20,852 nt of DNA from a virus: positions 1 to 20,852 of the IMG/VR virus record IMGVR_UViG_3300043398_000128. One strand, given 5' to 3'. Positions 14,327 to 20,852 of the stretch are shown piece by piece. Within the stretch, counting starts at the first letter, position 1, and every line of letters starts with the position of its first letter. Below the pieces are notes generated by a model. The model was not told the DNA's origin. It worked only from the letters and a program-made list of their open reading frames with translations, and made no database searches. A program made the translations under genes and the position numbers.

Positions 14327-14728
14327 ATGGCCAACACCACCCTGAAACCCGCGAACGGTCGTCAGTACCCTTTGTTCGCTGAAGTGACGATCAACGTCGC
14401 CAACCTCAACGAGTCCACCGTGCCGGTGGCAGCCATCAAGCTGCCCACCAACGCCATGGTGATCGGCGGCCGCGTGGTTGTGGACACCGCCTTTGATGCG
14501 GCCACTGCCACTCTGGACGTGGGTGACTCGACCGTAGCAAACCGCTACAAAAACGACGTGAACGTCGCCGCCCTCGGCGCCACTGAGCTGGTCCCCACCG
14601 GCTACGTGTCCGATGGCGCTGACCTGATCGTGACCCCTGTGTTTGCAGATGCCGTGACCGTTGGCAGCCTGCGCGTGCAGGTGGAATACGTGATCGCCGG
14701 CCGTGCCCACGAGGTGCAGCCTAACTGA
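14327..14728 (+). CDS. Putative capsid accessory or decoration protein, 133 aa
   Basis: The start ATG 14327 has TAGGAG 7 bases upstream. The product is small, nearly all beta by pattern, and rich in Val, Ala, Thr and Asn (VAAIKLPTNAMVIGGRVVVD, then TATLDVGDS and LRVQVEYVIAG). It sits directly after the major capsid gene, where head decoration or cement proteins are often encoded. That position plus a beta-sandwich pattern is the whole basis for the role. No signal peptide or metal-binding motif is seen. It is bracketed by hairpins on both sides (14279-14298 and 14733-14754), so its transcript may be separately stabilised. Confidence 0.7.
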   Translation: MANTTLKPANGRQYPLFAEVTINVANLNESTVPVAAIKLPTNAMVIGGRVVVDTAFDAATATLDVGDSTVANRYKNDVNVAALGATELVPTGYVSDGADLIVTPVFADAVTVGSLRVQVEYVIAGRAHEVQPN

Positions 14729-14732
14729 TCCG

Positions 14733-14754
14733 ACGGGGCTTCGGCCCCGTTTCT
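14733..14754 (+). terminator. UUCG-loop terminator-like hairpin
   Basis: ACGGGGC (14733-14739) and GCCCCGT (14744-14750) form a perfect 7-bp stem around a TTCG tetraloop, followed by TTCTC. It begins just after the stop at 14728. The T tract is short, so partial termination or 3'-end protection of the capsid-region message is likely. Confidence 0.6.
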
Positions 14755-14774
14755 CATAACTCAAGGACAGACCA

Positions 14775-15143
14775 ATGAAGTTCATCCTGAATCGTGACCG
14801 CGTAGTGGCATCGGCCTTCGGGCATTCCGTATCGTTCAAAAAAGGCGAACCCACCCACGTACCTCCTGAGATGTACGCCGAGGTGATTGCCGCAGGCGCT
14901 GTGCCAGAGGAAGAGCTGACAGAGCCCGTGGTGAAGAAGCCTGACTACCCAACCGCCCCTGCTGAGCGCGAGGCCGCACTTTTTGAGGCCTTTGAGGCGA
15001 TCGTGCTGCGCAACGACAGCTCGGATTTCACCGCCGGTGGCAACCCCAAGGACTCCGTGGTGGAGAAAGCTGTGGGCTTCAAGGTGAGCGCGAAAGAGCG
15101 CGAAGCCGCATGGAACAAATTCAAGCTCGGTAAGGACGAGTGA
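14775..15143 (+). CDS. Small head-region protein of unknown role, 122 aa
   Basis: ATG 14775 follows AAGGACAG. The first 45 residues are a compact beta/alpha segment (MKFILNRDRVVASAFGHSVS, then FKKGEPTHVPPEMYAEVIAAGA), a style often seen in short phage head-region proteins next to capsid genes. An acidic linker (PEEELTEP) and helical C-terminal half follow. No family assignment is possible from sight. The stop TGA 15141-15143 lies two bases before the preferred start of the next gene, which it would overlap if that gene used GTG 15140. Confidence 0.75.
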   Translation: MKFILNRDRVVASAFGHSVSFKKGEPTHVPPEMYAEVIAAGAVPEEELTEPVVKKPDYPTAPAEREAALFEAFEAIVLRNDSSDFTAGGNPKDSVVEKAVGFKVSAKEREAAWNKFKLGKDE

Positions 15144-15145
15144 GC

Positions 15146-15802
15146 ATGAACTCGACCGAGCTCATCGAGACCTTCCGGGACGAGATGAACGATCTCGCGG
15201 AGCCCTACCTGTGGTCGGACTCCCTGTTGTATCGCTATCTTGACGACGCGCAAAAGATGTTTTGCCGTCTGACCGAGGGTATCGAGGACTCGTCAACCGT
15301 TGCCGTCACCCGCCTGGACATCCAGGCCGGTGTCGAATGGTACGCGACCGACAAGCGGATCTTGAAGGTACGCAAGGTATTCGACACCGCGACAGGCAGA
15401 GAACTGCCGCTCGTGAACATGGAAAAAGCAGGTGCGGAGGGCGTCAGGTTTGACGGCCGCACCGGCCCACTCAAGGCCTTGGTGGCTGGGCTGGAAAAGA
15501 ACAAACTGCGCGCCTGGCCTAAGCCTTCAGCCGATGCAACCGTCGACTTGTCGGTGTTCCGCCTGCCGTTGGTGACGATCACCGATGACGGCGATCAGGA
15601 ACTCGAGGTCGACGAGCAGCACCATCTGAGCCTGCTGATGTGGGTAAAGCACAGGGCTTACGGCAAAGAGGACGCTGAAACGTTCAACCGCCGTAAGTCG
15701 GATGAGTACGAGCAGCGGTTCTATGCCTACTGCTCAGAAGCGCGCAAAGAGCAAGAGCGTGCCCGCCGCAGCGTGGGTACGGTGGTGTACGGCGGTATTT
15801 GA
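15146..15802 (+). CDS. Putative head-tail adaptor protein, 218 aa
   Basis: The N-terminal motif LWSDSLLYRYLDDAQKMFCR (about residues 23-42) followed by a DKRILKVRKVFD segment resembles phage proteins filed as DUF6682 / head-tail adaptor-like, as I recall them. Proteins of this size, placed after the capsid, commonly seal the portal to the tail. The C-terminus is a long charged helix (SEARKEQERARRS). ATG 15146 is preferred to GTG 15140 because AAGGA (15132-15136) is nine bases from ATG but only three from GTG. The adaptor role is inferred from size, motif and gene order, not proven. Confidence 0.72.
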   Translation: MNSTELIETFRDEMNDLAEPYLWSDSLLYRYLDDAQKMFCRLTEGIEDSSTVAVTRLDIQAGVEWYATDKRILKVRKVFDTATGRELPLVNMEKAGAEGVRFDGRTGPLKALVAGLEKNKLRAWPKPSADATVDLSVFRLPLVTITDDGDQELEVDEQHHLSLLMWVKHRAYGKEDAETFNRRKSDEYEQRFYAYCSEARKEQERARRSVGTVVYGGI

Positions 15803-15818
15803 TTGTTTTTGTGTTGAA

Positions 15819-15839
15819 GCCAGCACGGGCGTGTCTGGC
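15819..15839 (+). other. Hairpin in the gap before the 580-aa gene
   Basis: GCCAG (15819-15823) pairs with CTGGC (15835-15839). CAC and GTG extend the stem past a single bulged T around a GGGC loop. No T tract follows. It is the only feature seen in this 64-base gap besides the GAGGAG ribosome site of the next gene. Confidence 0.4.
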
Positions 15840-15866
15840 GGAACGTCCTAGCCCGAGGAGTCCGTC

Positions 15867-17609
15867 ATGGCATTAGACGCAACAAAATGGCAGGTGAAGT
15901 CCGATAAGGGCATTCGATACATCGGGGGTGCACACGGCACCGCCACGGCAAACTACGTGACGGTTCTTGAACTGCACCGATGGCTGCAAGACCTCGCTGA
16001 CGACGCGAGCATGGCCAACGATGACTTCATGGACATCACCAACGCGAACCCGTCGGACAAGAAGTTCGACACCATCATCACGTTGGTGAACGGGTACACC
16101 TTGGACGATGCCCACACCACGCCTGCCAGTGAGTACATCTACGGCGGCTCGATCATTCAGGGCTCGGGCGGCACTGAAGTGATTTATGACGGCGTTTCGG
16201 TGGTGGCGGCTCGCGGTGTTGTGGTGAACGTGGTTCAGAACAACACGGTGCTGACCAACAAGTTCTGGAACAACACCCCGAACGGCGAAGCCTTTGCGGG
16301 TATCAACCCTGCACCTGCTTCGGGTATTGCCATGCAGTTCATGGTGAAGGTCAAGACCGCTGGTGCGTTCATTGACAACGCTGCGCTGCTGTTCACAACC
16401 CGCGAATGGGGCAAAACCTTCAGCGAGTTCCGTATCCCCGCCACTGGCCGGGGTGTGAACGTGGTGCCGCTGACTTATGCGGATGACTTGAACAACACCA
16501 CGGGTTCGGGCACGGTTGCCACATGGACGGCAATCACGAACACCACAGCAGGGTTCAAGCAGATTGACGTGAACCAGGATTCGTCGGTCGAGAATTACTA
16601 CTCGGAATGGAACCGGGACACGTACTCGATCAACCAGTTCTACGAGCGCATGAAGTACATCACCCGCAACGGTGAGACCGGTACGCTGTACGGCTTGGCG
16701 GGTGAGAAGTTCCGGGGCATTACCCACGTTATTGACATTGGCACACCCACAGGCGGCACGTTTGCCACTGGCGGCGCAACGCCTTTGTCCTGGGGTTCTG
16801 GTGCTACGGCAGGCACGGCGCAGGTGCTTGCCAACGACACGACCAATCACATTCTGTATGTGCAGCTGTTGACGGGTGTTGTGCCTGGGAACAGCGTGAC
16901 TGTGACGCAGGGCGCGGTCAGTGCCACCACGGCAGCGTCGAACGCTGTGAGCGAGAAAACCGTTTCTGCCCCGTTCTGCGGTGCCTCTACGGGTTCTTCG
17001 CTGGTGGGTGCCTACGGCTTTACGCTGGAATACGCTGACTTGGCGGTGAACGACAAGATCACGGCCTTTGACGGTGTGACCCGCCAACCGCCGAACAACG
17101 TGGTGTTCACAGTGAACGGTGTGTTGAGTGGCTACCGTGTGCTGGTGGGGCCGGAGGATGGCTCTGGCGGCTTGCTCAAGAACCAGTTGACATTGGCCGG
17201 GGCGTTGACAGGTGCGGCGGTGACTTCGGTGGTGGTGAACGAGGCGATACCCGCCAACACACCCAGCAGCGGCACGATTCGCATTCAGCGGGCAGATGGC
17301 AGCTACACGCGCCACCCTTACTCTGCGGTGAACACGGGCACCAAGACGTTCACGATCACCAGCCACAACTTCAGCACGAACAACGCGGGTGCGAACGCCA
17401 ACACGTTTATCAGCTACATCGACGGCTCGGCTTCGGGCACTTCGATCAGCTTTAACACGGTGCAGACTGCCACGCAGACTTTGTTCATTGAAGCGCGTTT
17501 TGGTGGTACGGGGCCGAACTACACGGACTCGATCAAGCCGTCAAAGACCACGGGCTCGCTGGGCTCGACGGGCGGCAGCGCCACGATTTCGCCGGTGTCT
17601 GACGCTTAA
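15867..17609 (+). CDS. Large virion-type structural protein, 580 aa, unknown
   Basis: ATG 15867 has GAGGAG 8 bases upstream. The N-terminal 300 residues contain a LELHRWLQDLADDA helix (about 33-46) and an EWGKTFSEFRIPATGRG block (about 186-202), then YSINQFYERMKYITR (about 258-272). The second half is Gly/Thr/Ser/Asn-rich and beta by pattern, with short strand repeats (VLVGPEDGSG, TIRIQRADGS). It looks like a large virion or tail-associated protein rather than an enzyme. No known family was recognised, and no signal peptide or membrane segment is present. It is followed closely by the giant protein gene, probably in the same transcript. Confidence 0.8.
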   Translation: MALDATKWQVKSDKGIRYIGGAHGTATANYVTVLELHRWLQDLADDASMANDDFMDITNANPSDKKFDTIITLVNGYTLDDAHTTPASEYIYGGSIIQGSGGTEVIYDGVSVVAARGVVVNVVQNNTVLTNKFWNNTPNGEAFAGINPAPASGIAMQFMVKVKTAGAFIDNAALLFTTREWGKTFSEFRIPATGRGVNVVPLTYADDLNNTTGSGTVATWTAITNTTAGFKQIDVNQDSSVENYYSEWNRDTYSINQFYERMKYITRNGETGTLYGLAGEKFRGITHVIDIGTPTGGTFATGGATPLSWGSGATAGTAQVLANDTTNHILYVQLLTGVVPGNSVTVTQGAVSATTAASNAVSEKTVSAPFCGASTGSSLVGAYGFTLEYADLAVNDKITAFDGVTRQPPNNVVFTVNGVLSGYRVLVGPEDGSGGLLKNQLTLAGALTGAAVTSVVVNEAIPANTPSSGTIRIQRADGSYTRHPYSAVNTGTKTFTITSHNFSTNNAGANANTFISYIDGSASGTSISFNTVQTATQTLFIEARFGGTGPNYTDSIKPSKTTGSLGSTGGSATISPVSDA

Positions 17610-17622
17610 CGAGGGTTGAGGC

Positions 17623-20600
17623 TTGACGACCTACACGATGACAGGTAGCGGGACGCTGCGTGACATAGGGAACGCAGCGATCTTTGGTTCTGCCACGGCG
17701 CGCACGGGTGGCGACATATTCAACGTCAACGGTTTTGGCCTGACTATTGACCAAGACACCCGCTACGGCTTGTCCGGCACCACCTCTACCTCGCTGGGGA
17801 ACCTGACAATTTCAGGTACTGCGGGCGGTTCGATCACGATAGATGGTAGGTATGTGCGCCTGATCCCGTTCAATGCGGGGTCAGGAACGATCACGGCGGG
17901 TAGTTTGATTACGCTGGGTTCAGCTACGGCGAAGGTGATTGGGCTGTATTCGTCACTTACCAGTGCTCCGGCTCTGACGGGCGTGTCATCGGGCTATTTG
18001 AAAGTGACGGAGTGGAACGGGGTGCCATTCCCCACGTCGGGCACTTACACGCAGGCGGGGTTTACTTTTACGCTGCCTGGTTTTGGTGGGATTGATTCGT
18101 ACCCCGGCTGGATTGAGGTGGTGGGGGATGAGGCTTCAACACTGACCGCATACCGGCTTGGTACGGTTTCTATTTTAGGGGCGTGGTACGACTTCCTTGG
18201 CACGACGACGACCGGGACTCGCACCTCGACTTACCAGATACCCACCAACGGCTCGCTCACTTATGTAGCAGGCGTCTGGGTGCAGTCAGCATCAGCGACC
18301 ATCACAGGGGCTGCGCCCGCCGCCGGCAGCATCACATTCACCGCCGCTGGGCATGGATTCTTTGTCGGTCAAGAGGTGAGCATTACGGGGGCTTCGCCGT
18401 CGGGCTACAACTTGAGCGACGTTGTAATCACTGCCAAGACGCCCAACACGTTTACGGTGACAGCAGCTGATCCGGGCACCTGGACTTCTGGCGGCTCGGC
18501 ATCGGTGTATGAGTTTTACCCCAACGCAGGATCGCGCCCAGCCTTGGTTGCCAACATTCAGACCGATGAGGTGCGCGGAAAGTGGTGCTGGATTACAACG
18601 GCTGGCTTGGTTTACTTTGGCTCAGACGGCACCAACTCCACCGGCGGCTACATAGTGCCCGCTGGGCGCAAGCTGCGCGTGCCCAACGTGTTTTTGCAAA
18701 ACTGCACGACCGCCGCCCGCACGGCCAACGTGTTGCCCAACGCGACGCTGGCCACTCGCTACGACTTCACCACGACCGGTGGCGGGGCGTTGGTGATGGA
18801 CAAGGTGTCTTGCGCCTGGTACATGAGCTTTGCACAGGCCTATTCGGTCAGTTGCAAGTATGTGTCTACGTTTGAGTCGCTGACCATTTCAGAGACTGCC
18901 TCACCGCTGACCTTGTGGGACGTCGGTGTGGGTCAGGCGGGCACGGCCAACACGCAGATTGCCCTGAACTTGAGTCTGATGTTTGCGGGCGGCACCATAC
19001 GCAACTGCACCATGAGCCGGATTGCTCAGGCAGCATCTGGGGCTTACATCGAAAGTTGGACCGACTGCACTGGGTTCACGGTCACGAACCTGAAGTCACG
19101 TTCGCTTACCAAGGCGGCCAACGCCACCACGGGCACGGCCACCCTGACGCGGGTTATCGGCTGTACCTTTGAGGACTGTATGGCTGGGGGCGGACGCTAC
19201 GCCTTGGTTGGCTGCGATAGCACGGTGTTTACCGGCACGGTCTACTACGACAACATTGCTTCGACAACGGCTGCGACCATACCGATGTATGTGTGGGATT
19301 TGATTACAGCCCCCAGCTATAACATGAAGTTTGACGGCTTGAGTTTCGGCGGGCTGCCTTTGGTGCAACCCTACTCAGGTGTGTTGAACCTCGGGGTGGC
19401 CGGGTGCAACAACATCAAGTTGCGCAGCCTTGGCACTGCCGCCGCGCCGCTTGACATGGGTGGCCCGATGGTGGATGCCACGTGGACTCGAGCCACCACC
19501 ACCATGACCGTGACCAAGGTAGCCCATGGCCTCAAGGCGGGCGACACGATCGCGGTCAATATGTGTTCGGATGTGGCCCCGAAGGCAGTTACCACGACCA
19601 CCGCAACCTTGTGGTCGGTTTTGGCGGCACCTACCGCCGACACTTTCACGGCAACAGTGCTCAACGCAGGGCAAACAGCTGGTCAGAATCTGCGCTACTA
19701 CCCCACCATGGCCGGGGTGTTGGTGGGTTTTGCTACCGGGGCCGCAGCCAATGGCGTGTATATACAACGCTGCTACGTGCCGCATTTGAGGACGGGGGTG
19801 CTTGCATCGAGCGCCGATAACTCTTCCAAAAACATCTACCTTGAGGATGTGTGGGGGACTGAATGGGGTGTTCAAGCCAACCCATTGCTGAACTGCTTTG
19901 TGAGGCAGTTGCAGAGTACACCGTTGCTGACTTTCCAGACCTCGACCTACGGCACGCACTTTATTGACTTCTACACCACGGCGCAGCCCGCGTCTACCAG
20001 CGGTGTGAGCTGGAGCAGGTCGACAACAACCTGTACCGTGACCAGCAGCAACCACGGCCTGCGGGTGGGCGATCAGGTGCTTGTGACCGCAACCAGTGAT
20101 GCAGCTGCCGTCGTGCTGGGCGTTAAGACGCTGACACAAATCACGGCTGTCGCAAGCCCTGTGAACGTAGGAAACACGTTTCAATTTACCTGCCTCAATG
20201 CCGGGGCCGCCAGCGGTACTCTGACCTTCACACCTATCAATGGGCGCGTGGCGGTGCAGATGAACGAGGCGACCGCAGAAACATCGAACCAAGTTGCGCT
20301 GTCTGGCGGTGCCGGGTTCACTTCAACCGGAGCCTTGGCGCTCCTGGCGACCGGAAGGACTGCTGAGTTCACAATTGACGAACCTATTCGGGGCCACGGC
20401 TCGTTCCCGAACGTGCAGCCCGTCATCAATGGTGGCACGGCCAACGCAAACGACGTGACGTACAGCCTGGATGCTGGGGCGAGTTGGCACAACCTTTTTT
20501 ACAACCGAACAGGCGGCGGCGGCGCAAGCGCCTCGACCAACGTAACGATGACTTCGACGGTCGGAGTCGAAGCGGGCGATTATGTGTACGGCACGGGAAT

Positions 20601-20852
20601 TGCCCCCATGGCCCAGGTGGTGAGCATCACCAATGCCACGACCGTGGTTGTCAGCATTGCCAACACAGGCACGGTGTCTGGGGTGTTGGTGTTCAACCAC
20701 CTACCCAGCGAAACGGTCGCCAGTTCAGCGGCTGGGTTTCCACTCAAGATCAAAGTGGCGGCCAACCAAACCAACGGCAACAACTCGATTCAGGCTGTTT
20801 ATTTTTTCACGAACGCCAACGCCACCGACCGCGCCGCCACCTACCCGCTTGA
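17623..20852 (+). CDS. Giant repeat-containing virion protein, at least 1076 aa (3' end outside window)
   Basis: One frame stays open from TTG 17623 to the window edge, 1076 codons and two bases, with no stop seen in my reading. TTG is chosen because GAGGG (17611-17615) lies 7 bases upstream; ATG 17638 is the alternative. The product is Gly/Thr/Ala-rich and beta-rich. A domain of about 70 residues with an HG(L/F)xxGxxV core recurs at about residues 244, 635 and 811; the last two share W(T/S)R(A/S)TTT and a following LNAG. A central segment (about 355-615), with Asn-Cys and Gly turns, could be a beta-helix. Near residue 980 an EAGDYVYGTGIAP motif typical of phage fibre and baseplate add-ons appears. 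It is probably a tail fibre or other adsorption structure. Confidence 0.82.
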   Translation, partial: MTTYTMTGSGTLRDIGNAAIFGSATARTGGDIFNVNGFGLTIDQDTRYGLSGTTSTSLGNLTISGTAGGSITIDGRYVRLIPFNAGSGTITAGSLITLGSATAKVIGLYSSLTSAPALTGVSSGYLKVTEWNGVPFPTSGTYTQAGFTFTLPGFGGIDSYPGWIEVVGDEASTLTAYRLGTVSILGAWYDFLGTTTTGTRTSTYQIPTNGSLTYVAGVWVQSASATITGAAPAAGSITFTAAGHGFFVGQEVSITGASPSGYNLSDVVITAKTPNTFTVTAADPGTWTSGGSASVYEFYPNAGSRPALVANIQTDEVRGKWCWITTAGLVYFGSDGTNSTGGYIVPAGRKLRVPNVFLQNCTTAARTANVLPNATLATRYDFTTTGGGALVMDKVSCAWYMSFAQAYSVSCKYVSTFESLTISETASPLTLWDVGVGQAGTANTQIALNLSLMFAGGTIRNCTMSRIAQAASGAYIESWTDCTGFTVTNLKSRSLTKAANATTGTATLTRVIGCTFEDCMAGGGRYALVGCDSTVFTGTVYYDNIASTTAATIPMYVWDLITAPSYNMKFDGLSFGGLPLVQPYSGVLNLGVAGCNNIKLRSLGTAAAPLDMGGPMVDATWTRATTTMTVTKVAHGLKAGDTIAVNMCSDVAPKAVTTTTATLWSVLAAPTADTFTATVLNAGQTAGQNLRYYPTMAGVLVGFATGAAANGVYIQRCYVPHLRTGVLASSADNSSKNIYLEDVWGTEWGVQANPLLNCFVRQLQSTPLLTFQTSTYGTHFIDFYTTAQPASTSGVSWSRSTTTCTVTSSNHGLRVGDQVLVTATSDAAAVVLGVKTLTQITAVASPVNVGNTFQFTCLNAGAASGTLTFTPINGRVAVQMNEATAETSNQVALSGGAGFTSTGALALLATGRTAEFTIDEPIRGHGSFPNVQPVINGGTANANDVTYSLDAGASWHNLFYNRTGGGGASASTNVTMTSTVGVEAGDYVYGTGIAPMAQVVSITNATTVVVSIANTGTVSGVLVFNHLPSETVASSAAGFPLKIKVAANQTNGNNSIQAVYFFTNANATDRAATYPL

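Noticed and set aside
15873-17366. A 497-codon open frame on the - strand opposite the 580-residue gene
   Set aside because: Arg/His/Val-rich antisense shadow with no initiation signals, opposite a + strand gene with a strong ribosome site.
17389-17619. A short Arg/Thr-rich + strand frame overlapping the end of the 580-residue gene
   Set aside because: Frame shadow of a GC-rich gene with no independent start signals.
19375-20292. A 305-codon - strand frame opposite the giant protein
   Set aside because: Arg/His/Gly-rich shadow without a ribosome site; the + strand frame is uninterrupted over 3.2 kb.
1-20852. CRISPR array, tRNA genes, insertion sequences, integrase or attachment sites
   Set aside because: No regularly spaced repeats, cloverleaf-like sequence with a conserved T-arm, transposase motif or tyrosine/serine recombinase motif was found on either strand by eye.

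Overview
The window is part of a tailed double-stranded DNA bacteriophage genome, or a prophage or contig of one. The direct evidence is a complete head-packaging and assembly series on the + strand: small terminase, large terminase, P22-like portal, scaffold-like protein and N4-gp56-like major capsid protein. A primase-helicase and a string of very small genes lie on the - strand. The sequence is GC-rich by eye, has strong AGGAG-type ribosome sites and mixes ATG, GTG and TTG starts. A proteobacterial host, perhaps betaproteobacterial, would fit, but that is inference. No integrase, repressor, tRNA, rRNA, CRISPR array or insertion sequence was seen.

Leftward half (1-6276, - strand). Two transcription blocks are likely. 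The block nearest the centre (6276 to 4108) carries six small or unknown genes, two of them membrane-spanning, including a 32-residue membrane peptide at 5269-5367. It ends at a terminator-like hairpin at 4062-4099. Next comes an AT-rich, repeat-bearing gap (3836-4107) that probably holds a promoter and may be a replication origin. It is followed by an 809-residue primase-helicase and seven small genes running to the window edge. From the primase onward each stop codon overlaps the next start as ATGA, except at the last junction, where the gap is one base. That is a tightly coupled polycistron.

Centre (6277-6549). This is the divergent control region between the leftward and rightward units. 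It holds several inverted repeats and a candidate rightward promoter just before the small terminase.

Rightward half (6550-20852, + strand). The order is TerS, TerL (TTG start, proline-rich 12-bp tandem repeat at its N-terminus), an unrecognised beta-rich 310-residue protein between TerL and portal, portal, scaffold, a leader with tandem terminator-like hairpins, major capsid protein, a small capsid-accessory candidate, a small unknown protein, a head-tail adaptor candidate, a 580-residue virion-type protein, and a giant repeat-containing virion-type protein (TTG start at 17623) still open at the right edge. Hairpins sit in the wider gaps of this late operon, while other gene pairs overlap or nearly abut. 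This suggests transcript-level tuning of head-protein ratios. The leftward genes supply replication and host takeover functions, and the rightward genes build and fill the capsid. A podovirus-like plan is plausible from the P22-like portal, but the tail genes lie mostly outside the window.
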